A stretch of 64,000 bases of DNA from Panax quinquefolius (Eukaryota; Streptophyta; Magnoliopsida; Apiales; Araliaceae), in contig CM035164.1 in assembly GCA_020205615.1 (NCBI GenBank), positions 126,335,537 to 126,399,536 of the forward strand, in the 5' to 3' direction. Positions 46,006 to 57,351 of the stretch are shown one piece after another (the stretch's first letter is position 1; every line of letters starts with the position of its first letter). A program made the translations under genes and the position numbers. The notes under the pieces are model-generated. The model was not told the origin of the DNA. It did no database searches and worked only from the letters and a program-made list of their open reading frames with translations.

Positions 46006-48339
46006 AATTTTTTTTTCGTAAGTGAAGGCATTACTCAATAATTATTCACGGTAATTCTTTGTTGATATTTTATTTTATTGATTGATAATTGCTACGTTGA
46101 TATTTTATATTATTGTTGTTTAAATAATTGTCACACGACAATTATTTTCCATTATCAGACAATAATTCATATTATCTGAATAATATTATTGGATAACATT
46201 ATTGGCAATGCCTAGAAAGTTCTGTCTCCAAGGAGAGGTTTGGTCACCTAATCAAGGGCAACAAGAAGAGAGAAATTCTTATTGGAAAGCCCCTTCTCTG
46301 AGGAGGCCTTTTGGTTGTCATTATTGTGATTACGTAATATTATTTGTGAATAATTAATTATTGATTTTTATGATGAGAAAAATATTTATTTTATGTGGAT
46401 ATAGATGGAGAAAATTTTTAAAGTGACAATTGTTGAAAATTAATATTTTATCTTTTTACGATAAAATAATTCATTTAAATATATTATTTTAATAATATAT
46501 TAATGATGATATTTTTACGATGAATGTGGGATATATGAGTATATATGTGGAGAAGAATATTTTTTGTTACAAAAATATTTAAAACATGTTTTATGTGTTT
46601 GTTGGACCCCATTTCGATTGAAATTTGATTATAGCACGTAAAATAAATCTGGTTTGTGGATTTCGATCAATTTCTATTTGGAATTTGGAAAAACTTTCTT
46701 ACGAAAAGTTGTAGAGAATTGAATTTCCTATAAAAACTCATAAGATTTGAATTTTCTGATAAAGGGCTATTTATTATGAATTATTGAAGTTACGAAGTTA
46801 GAAATAATTGATTTTTGGAAGTTTTATTTATTTTATTAATAAAAACGTTTTTTATATTTTGTGGCCTCATTAAACATGTGCAAAATCAGCTGATTTCAAA
46901 TGTCTAGAGGTGGGCTTGAAATTTGATAATAATATTATTATTATATTCAATTTTACGCTTTGGTGTTTTAAACAATTTCTATAAATAAGGTCTTGGGTTA
47001 GAATTGAAAATCACACCGTAAAGCTGAAGTTTTCTCTCTCTATATTATCGAGCGTATTCTTGTGAGTATTTTGAGTATACTTTGAGTATTATTGCTATAC
47101 GGTGCAAGTTAGATTCGGCGTTATTCCGGTCCAATCTTTGCTCTTTTGAGGTAAGGGATAATAAGGGATTTTAAGGGTTATTATGTTTTAGTTTGAAATT
47201 TTTCTGAACCTTCAAAAATTCTGAAAAATTTGAAATGATAATTTGATGATTTTATATATTGTGTCCAAAAATGGCGATTTTGGATGTATAGATGAGAGTT
47301 ATGAATTTTATGAGAAAAGACTATTTTAAAAGTAACAAGCTTATAACTCCTTGTGATTAACTCCAAAATTGATGAAATTTTTATTGGGAGTACATCTATA
47401 TAATATCAGTATACCAAGTATCAATTTCAGAATTTTTGGATAAAAGTATAATTTATGATAAATGTTTAAATATTCGGTGGTTTTGGCCATATGAAAAATA
47501 GTAAATGAATTTTTAAAATTTCGAGAAAAATATATGTTCAATATGGGATATGTTACTATGTTCAATTTGGGACTGATTTGGTATTTTTTGAAAATGTTCT
47601 ATGTTATGAATAAATGAATTAAATATGTTATGTGAAGTAAGAAAATTGGAAAATATGATTTATTGGCTTGAGAATCATATATGAGATATATCTGATTTTT
47701 ATGAGGGTTTTGGTTAATGATGATGAAATCTTATGAGTTTGGCATTTTAGATGATTAAATGCATTAATTATTAAAGTGTAAATAATTGGATTAAATTATT
47801 TATAAGTTTAAGAAATGATTAAAATATTATTATAATATTAATAATATTAGATTATGAGATTTTAAGTGATTTATAACATTTGGATTAAGGTGTTATAAAT
47901 ATGGATATGAATTTTATTATAAAACTTTATCTTTTTCGTGTCGAGAATTCTACTTATGCGTATACTTGTACTTATAATACGAATACTGAGTCTTATTCAC
48001 GATAAATTGGTTTTTTCCGACCAAATTATCGTTGATTTATGAATCTTACTCTTGAAATTAAAACCATGTTTTGATTATATTGTTTTTATATAACATTCTT
48101 ATAACCCTAATGATAATATTTTCTTTGACTTGAGTGTAAAGATGGGTAGATTATTGGTATGATCGTATTTATAGGTTCTCTTTGGCGATGGTGCAAAAGT
48201 TGAATTGTTGACTAGTATGATCGTGACCATTGAATTTCTAATTGAATATTTTTAGCTTAAGTGCAAAAGGTGAATTGATCAACATGGTTATAATTATTGT
48301 TATATAACCTTCGAAATGATTATGTATTTCTTTGATATA

Positions 48340-48610
48340 TGAATATCTTTGGCTCGTAGGGCAAAGATGACTTGTTGATGAATATCTTAGCTTTTGTAGT
48401 GCAAAGATGAATTATTGATGAATATCTTTTGCTCGTAATGCAAAGATGACTGTTGTTGAATATCTTTTGCTTTGTAGTGCAAAGATGAATTATTGATGAA
48501 TATCTTTGGCTCGTAATGCAAAGATGACTTTTGTTGTTGAATATCTTTAGCTTTGTAGTGTAAAGATGAGCTGTTGATGAATATCTTTGGCCCGTGGTGC
48601 AAAGATGAAT
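48340..48610 (+). repeat. LTR hairpin minisatellite (7 units)
   Basis: Seven units about 43 bp apart with arm ATCTTT(T/G/A)G, a loop of the GCTCGTAATG or GCTTTGTAGTG kind, and arm CAAAGAT. The two loop variants mostly alternate, suggesting duplication of a dimer. Two more degenerate units lie upstream (about 48175 and 48250). Confidence 0.85.
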
Positions 48611-49825
48611 TTATTAATATGATTATGAGCAGAGGCTGTGATTTGGTATAACCGTGATATTTGATGTTTCGGGTAAAACACGGTGATGAAAATTATCTTC
48701 GATCCGGATGAGAAGAGAATTTAGAATCACAATTATGATTATGAGTTATTCATATGATTGTGGAAAAGGCTGTTGATTGATGTTAGGGGATAAAATATTG
48801 TTGGTGGACTTTTAACGTGAGAAGACAATAGACTTTATAGTCTATTTGACTCTTTTAATGGATTGCTTCGTTCACCGCAACTATGGTTGAAAGTTTTATC
48901 ATCTACCATATGTTCTAAATCTACGATTTATTCTTGATGAAGACTATTGATAATTTATTTATCTTTAGTCATAATATTCTTTCTTGAGCTAGTTGTCTTG
49001 CTCACCCTTTTGTTTCACAATTCCTTTCGTGTAATAAAAGTGTATTTGGGTCGGCGTGGGGGATAGCGAGGAATAGAATGGTGGGCCTATAGATGTTGAG
49101 GGGTGAGGTGAATTTAACTTGGAAGGTGTTTTGCCACTATCATACAAGATGTCTAATGACATACAACCTCGTGTCATCATAAGACGTGTGGTTGTGCTCA
49201 TCCACTTCACGAGTATATTTACAAGCACTACCTATATAATCTTGGTGTTTGTTTGGAGTATAATACCCAATTAGAGGCGAGTGGAGATAATGATATGTCA
49301 AGATAAGACTCACCATTGGGAAGAATATGATAGTAATCTTCTCGTTTTTCTTTGGGGTCTATTAGATTGACGAGGATAATTACGTGGCCGTATGATATCT
49401 ACCATAACCTAAAAGCATGGCCTCCCATGTATGAAGGTTTCTTGAGCACTTCCCAAAGATTCTAATTTCTAAAGGATTTTGACTATACCTTTATGTAAGG
49501 TGTCATTGTGACGTCTTCTGATTGGTATATATTTGTATCCAAACTCACGACATATGCGTTGTTGTATTTTGCACGACAATTGTTGTAATAAAGTTGTAGT
49601 TGTTTTTACGTACCATGTATTTGGCGACTTCGAGAATGGGTTGGATGGAATGGACCTATTTTGGGGGTCGTTACACAGCTTTATATCCGTGTTTTTCAAC
49701 TAAATCTTGTCTTTCGAGGTAAGGGATGTTATTTTATTTGAAAATGATATTATTTCTTCAATATCATTATGCCAAAATATTGGTTGGAATTTTTATCAAA
49801 TTTGGAATTTTTTCATGTTTGAGAT

Positions 49826-50060
49826 TACTTATTCATGAGTTCTTATTCATGAGTTACTATTCACGAGTTCTTATTATTCATGAGTTCTTATTCATTAATT
49901 CTTATTCAAAAAGATTCTTATTCACGAAAGTACTATTCACTTCAAAAGCGTGATGACGTTTTTTGGGAAATTTCTATCTTTTGGTGTGAGATTACTTATT
50001 CACGATACTCGGCACCATTCACGATATCTGACCTTATTCACGTATATGGCACTATTATTC
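49826..50060 (+). repeat. Loose tandem array of TATTCATGAG/TATTCACGA units
   Basis: Repeated GAGTTCTTATTCATGAG-like units with variable spacing, related to the regular 14-bp array at 45886-46005. Confidence 0.7.
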
Positions 50061-50314
50061 ACGAATCGACACTATTCTTTGAAAAATAAAATTTCTTCTT
50101 TTTGTCCAAAATATCTATTCTTGATACTAGCTTTGATTGTATCCATGTTTTGATCATTCTTGAATTTTATCCCACTACGATTACTTATGAAGTATTTTTG
50201 AACTTGGATTGTTTAAAATCTGAATCCTTAATAATTGTTCTTTTGTTTCTTTGGATTCGTTTTCTTTAAAATATTTTTCATCATCCTCGGTCCTAAATGA
50301 TGATATTCTTGAAT

Positions 50315-50520
50315 ATCTTTGGCTTCAGTAGTGCAAAAGATGAATGATTTCTTGATGAATATCTTTGGCCGTAGTGCGAAGATGAAAAGGTGTTGAGATG
50401 AACATGATTAAATCGATTAATATCTTAGGCCCGTAGTGCAAAGATGAGCAGTGTTTAGATGAACATGACCCGGTGATGAATATCTTTGGCACTGTAGTGC
50501 AAAGATGAATATTTGATTCG
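50315..50520 (+). repeat. LTR hairpin minisatellite (4 units)
   Basis: Four GAATATCTTTGGC...GTAGTGC...AAGATGA units, same class as the arrays at 868, 34040 and 48340. Confidence 0.8.
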
Positions 50521-51082
50521 GATATATATTGATTGATGTTCTGAGGATAAAATATCGAAGATGAACTTTTAAATTCATATATAGAAGATAGTAGTTTGCA
50601 TTCTCTACTTAACTCTTCTAATGAATTGTTGTTTCATTGCGATTGTTGATTTAAAAGCTGGTTGTCTATTGTATTTTATTAGATTTTTCCTGTTGGAGAC
50701 TAACGATAATTTGTTGTATATTATCTTAGTCATAATATTCTTCTTTGGGCTAGTTGAGCTCACCCTTTTCCTTTTTGTTCCATTTTTTTTTCTCGGGAGG
50801 CGAGAATGTAGCGAATACAGTGGGTATGGAATGATGGTTATAGAGAGAGTTGTTTAGTAGTCCTCACCATTTTTATAAAATAATGTATAAATAATTGTGA
50901 TGAGGATTTATTTGGGTATGTATATTATACAGAAGACAATAATTGTATTTAAAATCACAGTATATATGTTATCGTATTTTGCACGACAAATGTATTAATA
51001 AAGTTGTAGTTATTTACGTACCATGTATTTGGCGACTCGAATGGGTTGGATGGAATGGACCCTATTTTTTGGGGCGTCGCGG

Positions 51083-51099
51083 TTGGTATCGAGCTTAGG
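51083..51099 (+). other. Element B primer-binding site
   Basis: TTGGTATCGAGCTTAGG right after the 5' LTR end. Initiator-Met type, again without the A expected in TATCAGAGC. Confidence 0.75.
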
Positions 51100-51289
51100 A
51101 TATGATCTCTGGCGGAGATCGGGGAATAGAAACTAGGAGGGAGAGGCGAGTAAATCCTTCGCTAGTGTGTTCTACCTAAGCTTATTTGTTGTTAGTTGGT
51201 CAATATATAGGGATATTATGTGATATGTTGATTTCTTAATTAACCCTTGTTACATGGCGGTATTTGAGAATGTCATTTGAGAATGTTAT

Positions 51290-52480
51290 GATTGGAGTAA
51301 ATGAGGAGGTGGAGCGCTTTCTTCACCAATGAGGAGGAGAGCGTGCGGCGAGTCGGCAATGTTCCTCCCTGTGAACAACACCTGCGGAAAGAGATGATGA
51401 GCGAGGGATGTTTAGAAGCTTTTAGCAGTTCATGCAAAAATCACGAGGGAGACTCGTGTTCAAAATCTGAGGAGAAATGATAGCAATTCACGGGTGGTCA
51501 CATTTAATGATTTCAAGAGTTGGGACCACCAGAATTATGGGGAAAGCCGGATCCGATTAAGGCGGAGACGTGGGTCAAACAAATTACCAAGATATTCGAT
51601 GTCTTGGGATGCACGGAGGAACAGAAAGTTCCATTCGCTACTTTTATGTTCCATAACGAGGCAGATTACTGGTGGGAATCTGTGAAGCGTACCCATCCAG
51701 CTGCACTCAACATGTCATGGGAGACATTTCAGAAACAGTTCAATGACAAGTACTTCCCTGAAAGTATTCGTCATATGAAGGAAGTGGAGTTTATTAGGCT
51801 GGAAGCGAGAATAATATGGCGGTGTGTCCGGTATGAGGCGAAGTTCACGGAGTTATCCGAGTTTGCACCTCATTTGGTGGAGAATGAGGAGCGATACGCA
51901 TGGATGTTTCGAGAGGTTTGAAACCCGGCATACGTCGATATCTCATTCTCATAAATTTTTCTCAATTTAGATGTTGTCAGCGAGGCTCCGGTTGTTAGGC
52001 GAGATAACGAATACGTTCAATCGAGGGACCATAACGAGGATCATACAAGAAGATAACGATCATCGAATAACTTGATAACCGGCGGAGAAAGAAGAATACG
52101 GACAAAAGCGGTAACCACTACGGTGGTAATCGTGGCCATGAAAATAGAAGAAGCGAGTGGGAGGAGATTTTAAAAGAGGAGATTCAACAACGACCGTGTG
52201 AAGGCGTCGATTGCCGAGAGAAGAATCTGGTTCGAGGAGGAGAAAGACCACCGGTCGTATGTTACAAATCACGGGGAAGAGGGACATATCACCAAAGCGC
52301 CTACAACAGTTTAAGGTATGCCATAATTGTGGAAAAAGAAGGACATATCGCTTTCGAGATTATGCGGTATCGAAACCGATCCGGTAGGAATGGTGACTTA
52401 AAAGGATGTCCCGAGAAAAGTCAAAGTCAGCGGTTCCTAGAATGGCGTTTTGACGTGGCGAATTAAAATGCGAGGAACCC
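51290..52480 (+). pseudogene. Element B gag (partly open)
   Basis: The longest intact gag stretch in the window: 51520-51921 is open for 133 codons with ETWVKQITKIFDVLGCTEEQ, FHNEADYWWESVKRTHPA, FQKQFNDKYFPESIRHMKEV and ELSEFAPHLVENEERYAW. Downstream the frame breaks; a knuckle remnant (CHNCGK) lies near 52320. It is capsid/nucleocapsid of the same Ty3/Gypsy group as A, with independent lesions. Confidence 0.85.
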
Positions 52481-52489
52481 GACGAAGTT

Positions 52490-54255
52490 AAGCACGGGTT
52501 AGTTAATTATAAATTCTTGCGAAGTTTATACCTTACTGAATCTGGGTTCTACCCATTCTTTTATCTCTCTTTGCTTGCGCTCAACGTTTGAACTTGACTA
52601 CGGAGAAATTAGACTTTGACTATTTATGGAGACTCAGTTAGGAGAAACTTTCATTACATCCGTTGTTTAGAAATCTTGTTTGACTCAGTTGGCTTTATCA
52701 CATTACATTAACCTTATTTCTATAGAGATATTTGCTTTTGATGTGATTTTAAGGTTAACTACTCATTATGCCGAAATTGATTACTTTCGATATAGGGTTG
52801 TTAGTTTTAATATTGGAAAGCCAACTTTTTATTCTTAAAAAAAGCAATCAAACCATTGTAGTCAAAAACATTTTCATATCAAGCCCGGCAAGTCATTCGT
52901 TTATTGGCCCTTTTATGTCGATTTTTCTTGGTCCATTATTATGGATTTGAATAAAAAACACGTATCGATTTGAATAATATTCTGTTGTTATTGATTTTTC
53001 TTGAAAGTATTTCTGAAGAATTTCTTTTCTTTTTAAAATACTCGTAAAGTTTTCGATATTAAATTTTGTATCGACTTTGAACCATTGTAGTCAAAATTTT
53101 CATTTCTAAAATCATTCGTTTATTACGATGTCGAGGCTGGATTCTATTGAACTTGAGTTGAAAAATTCAACTATATTGAATTTGGTACTGAAGAAGCCTT
53201 TATCTAAAGTGACTTCCTTTGTGGAATGCTGCCGGTACAAAACTCATTTTAAAATCTCATATCGAGTAGGGGACACCATATGAATGCGAGTTAAAAATTC
53301 AACTATAAATTTGGTACTGGGTGTCTAGTGATTGTATGCGTCTTATCAAGGTTGGGATATGAGTCGCGACAGGTTGAGAACAACCTAAAGTTCGATATGA
53401 TCGAAATTGAGAACAAGCTTACTAGTGTCGAAATAGTTGGTTATTATTAGTTGGTTATTATCGGAGTTAAAGGATAATCTCGAATCGCTATTCCATTAAC
53501 GGTGACTCGTAGAGATACAAAATTCGAATGGAGCGAGGAATGTGGGAAGAGCTTGAAGAACTCAAGAGTAGACCCATTTAAAGAAATGTTCGACCATGGC
53601 ATCCTGGAAAAGTGAGCGTGGTAGGTGGACGTGTTGAGTAGAAGATCGTATACAAATCGAGTACGATATTTATCAAAGACTCATTTCGTATAATTTACAA
53701 ATAATAGAGATGGAGATGAAAACTCTAGGTACCCACATTGATGATATCTGAGTATAATCGACTTTAATCAATAAATTTAAAGCTTATCAAGCTCTGGACA
53801 CTGGAGTTGATGAATATGAAGAAGAAGATCAAGAAGTCGTTATTCCAGCGAGAATCGGTGAGGTGAGGAAAGCTCGAACCTTGATTTATTAATCCATTTG
53901 AAATTCTCGATCGAATAGGGCGTGGCCTATAGACTCATTTTACCGCCAAGTAGTATGGCGCGTGTTCATAACGTTTTTTACGATCGATGTTACGTAAATA
54001 TGTGGACGACCGAACCACGTCATTGAGTTAGAAACCGGACGAGATAATAGAAGACTTAACATACGAGGAGGTACACTGTCAAGATCTTGGATAGGAAAGA
54101 AACGTATCTATGTCTGGGGTTATACCACAAGTTAAAGTTTTGTGGAGAAACCATGCTATTGAGGAAATGACACGGGAGTTGGAAATGGAAATGAAAGCGA
54201 GGTATTCTCATCTTTTGAAACACCACATGCGTACGTCGATTTCGAGGACGAAATT
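52490..54255 (+). pseudogene. Element B pol, internally deleted
   Basis: The protease motif is readable near 52545 (LNLGSTHSFIS). After it, RT and RNase H are reduced to scraps (about 53330-53660), most of the integrase core is missing, and only the C-terminal part returns, with VIPQVKVLWRNHAIEEMTRE at about 54120. The whole interior of B (51083-54271) is 3.2 kb against 4.8 kb in A, so at least 1.6 kb is gone. Confidence 0.75.
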
Positions 54256-54271
54256 TCATAAGGAGGGAGGT

Positions 54272-54924
54272 TGTAAGACCCCAAATTATTAATAAATGAA
54301 ATTTATTTTCTCTATTTATTATTTTGAAATATTAAGGGTTGATTTGATTAATGTGGATAGTTATGGTAAAAATATAAATATTTGAATAAGCAAGTGGTTA
54401 TAAAATATTCATTATTATTCGGGGAATATTCGTTTGGTCGTGGAATATTAAATGCTGTCGGGAATATTAAATGCGACGATAGCGATCTTTTGTGGGCCCA
54501 ATAACTTGAAAGCGATTGGATGAAGAAAGCGACAAATATAAGTTGTTTATAAATAACGGTACGTAGTTATTACAGATTAATCTTGTTGGAATACCCGGTG
54601 GTTAAAACACACTATCTGGCGTTGTTGAGCAGATGGTACTGGCGGTATTGCACCAATTATTGATTCTTACGTGAGAAGGCACTACTCGATAATTATTACG
54701 AATAATTCTTAAAGATATTTTATTTTATTGATTCAATAATTCTTTGCATTGATATTTTATATTCTTTGTTGTTTGATAAATTGTCATTTACGATATTTTC
54801 CATTATCGAGACAATAATTCATATTATCTGAATAATATTATTGGATAACATTATTGGCGATGTCTAGAAAGTTCTATCTAAGGAGAGGTTTGGTCACCTA
54901 ATTGCAGCGCCAAGAAGGAGAGAT
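54272..54924 (+). mobile_element. Element B 3' LTR, first part
   Basis: Starts TGTAAGACCCCAAATTATTA after the polypurine tract AAGGAGGGAGG (54260-54270) and follows B's 5' LTR from 34840. It is cut at 54924 by the minus-strand element C. The expected continuation is outside the window. Confidence 0.85.
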
Positions 54925-57339
54925 TGTGGCGCCCCAAAATTAGGTATACATCACCCATCTTGGGTAGTCGGATACATAGTATGAAATTTAAATACAACTT
55001 ACTAATATAACCGTCGTGTACAATATCGACATAAAGCGTGAGTTTGAATACAAATATTGTCTACTAGATATTATACAAACTCAAAAGGAGTCCTCATTAC
55101 AATTATTATCACCTTTATTTCACGAGAATAGTGAGGACTACTAATCTTATCCTCGGACCATTACTCCGTTCCCAGACTCGTCGGCTATGTTCTCATTTCA
55201 CGAAGAGAAAGCGGTGAAAGAAAAGGTGAGCTCAACTAGCCCGAAGAAGAAATATTATGACTAAGATAATGCGAGAATAAATTATCAATAGCCTTGACAT
55301 TGTTAAAGCGATAAAATATAATAAACATCAAGTTTAAGCTGCGGTATGAACAAGCGATCCATTAAAAGAGTCAAGTAGAAAATAAAATCTACTATCTTTT
55401 ATGATTTAAAGGTTTTTCATCTTTGTTATATTTGAGACTCGAAACTTTAATAAATAATCCACATCATCGAATCACCTCTGCACTACGGACGAGGATATTC
55501 TTTAGTATCACGACCACAATTATTCTGCTATTTCTACGGGCAAGAATAGTTGTGTATTCATTAATGGTCATGATCGTGCCAACAAGCGTCCATCAATGCA
55601 CTACTGACCCATCGAGGACTTTTACCACATCATTTGTAACATTACGGTCGTGATTACAAGATAATCCACAGTCGTAATCATACCAAGTCCATCCATGCTC
55701 TACGAAGCCACAGATGACTTTAAAAAAAATATAAACATGAGGATGATGACAATGATATAAGAATTCAATAAAACAAGTTCAAGAATTAAGTTATTCAGGG
55801 AACTAATAACATCCAAATCGACATAATCTTGCTTTGTAGAGTAAAATTCAAGAATGATCGGAAGAATATTTCCATGAAAAGATCTTTGGATGAAACGCAA
55901 ATATCGAGGATATTCTACTAATTTCATGGAGTATAGAAGTCAAAGTTTTAAACCATTTGGATATAATAAAGAATGGAATAACAAAAGAAATCACCATGCA
56001 TGCGGTGCTTGCGCATAGGCGAGTTATTCCAAGCAGAATAATAATAACGGAACTAGGTCGGGTGAAATTCACATCGACAGGATGTTCAATGAGAATAATA
56101 AAGATGGAACGGATCCGGTGTAAAACACACAGATAGGATATTCCAACAGAATGATAAAAAGGCGGAATTAAGGTGTAAAAAACACACGAGCGAGGATGTT
56201 CCAAGCGAGAATAATAAAAGCGGAACAGTGTCGGTGTAAAAACACACGAGACAAGATGTTCCAAGAATAATAATAAAGAGCGGAACCGGTCGGTGTAAAA
56301 CACAAAAGACAGGATGTTCTAATGAGAATAATAAAAGAATGGAATAAAAGAAGAAGATCACCAAGTATAGGGGATTGGCAGCGTATCTGAGTTATTCAAC
56401 AAGAATAAATAAGAATGGAATAACAAAAGAAGTTCTCTTCATGAATACAAAAGAATAACACCACTTACGGTACAACAAATAATATTCCCTACCTTAGAAG
56501 AAGCTGAATATTGGCAAAGTGAAGTAGCGAGAATACTTTTCTTCTTTCTCTATAGTTTCTCTCTCAGAGTTTGGTGAATTCGTAAGAGAATAATGAAGGA
56601 ATGAGCTTATTTATAGGAAAATAGAATGCATAGTAATTAATCCATGAGCGGTCAGATTGATTTACTTTAATCGACGGTCCATATTTAAAGCAAAATCTTT
56701 TAAATAAAATATAATATATTCTATTTATATAAAAATATTTTTACTATGCAAAACACTATGCAACACTATACAAAACTTTACATGGAAAAACACTATATAT
56801 AATAAAATATAATATAATAACTTTAATAAAGTATTACATTTTATATAAAAAGATGTTTACATTTTATTACGTTAATAATACTGAATAAAACAAAAGCGTC
56901 ATTATCGCATTATAATAATTCATATTATTAATCGACAATAATGGAATCAAGTTGGTGACTTCTCTGCATAAGCATCGATAATCAATACAGGTAATGCTAC
57001 TCTTGTAACCACACGTATTCATTGTCTTTTTACTCTAGAGTAGTTCAACAGCGGTATCAAGCGGTAAAACATCCATAGTTATTTCAATAAAATATTTTTG
57101 TCGTTTTCTCAATCCAACAATAATTACATTTGTAGGTCCACCAATGATTGGTAGTTATGCGAATATTCCTGCTAAACAAGAATATTCCTCGACCAATCGA
57201 ATATAATATAACCACTTGCATACTTTGCAAAATTTATAAATATTACCCACAACTATAACATTATATCAAATTATTCCATAATATTCAAAATAATATTTAT
57301 AGAAAATTCATCTTTATTTATAAAAGCTGGGGTCTTACA
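54925..57339 (-). repeat. Element C 3' LTR
   Basis: Reverse of an A-type LTR: plus-strand start TGTGGCGCCCCAAAATTAGG and end GGGGTCTTACA. It carries the GTAGTG-loop units (about 55475-55625) and the TTCCA/TGGAA array (about 56030-56460). Confidence 0.9.
55469..55620 (-). repeat. GTAGTG-loop hairpin units in element C 3' LTR
   Basis: On the plus strand, arm GAATCACCTC (55469-55478) faces GAGGATATTC (55491-55500) across TGCACTACGGAC, giving 8 pairs in 10. A second unit lies near 55510-55560 and a third at about 55592-55618 (CATCAATGCACTACTGACCC then ATCGAGG). Confidence 0.7.
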
Positions 57340-57351
57340 ACCTCCCTTCTT

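Larger units (their letters stand above)
45876..49675 (+). mobile_element. Element D LTR, main part (apparent solo LTR)
   Basis: Resumes the LTR cut at 36372. It contains a 14-bp tandem array (45886-46005), the LTR body shared with B (46020-47110), a TCTATAAATAAGG promoter-like stretch (about 46977), a seven-unit hairpin minisatellite (48340-48610) and the LTR tail ending GGGGGTCGTTACA at 49675. B's LTR resumes straight after, with no internal domain, so D looks like a solo LTR of about 3.85 kb. Flanks CATAG and CAGCT do not match, so no clean target duplication is visible. Confidence 0.65.
49676..51082 (+). mobile_element. Element B 5' LTR, second part
   Basis: Continues B's LTR after the D insertion. 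Order: AGGTAAGGGATGTTATTTTA, the loose TATTCACGAG array (49826-50060), TTTGTCCAAAATATCTATTC, a four-unit hairpin array (50315-50520) and the LTR tail ending GGGGCGTCGCG. The same order, in reverse, is seen in E (34650 down to 33475), which supports the join across D. Confidence 0.7.

Noticed and set aside
48387..48602. 71-codon repetitive open frame on the minus strand
   Set aside because: Translation of the hairpin minisatellite; the repeat period, not coding selection, explains it.
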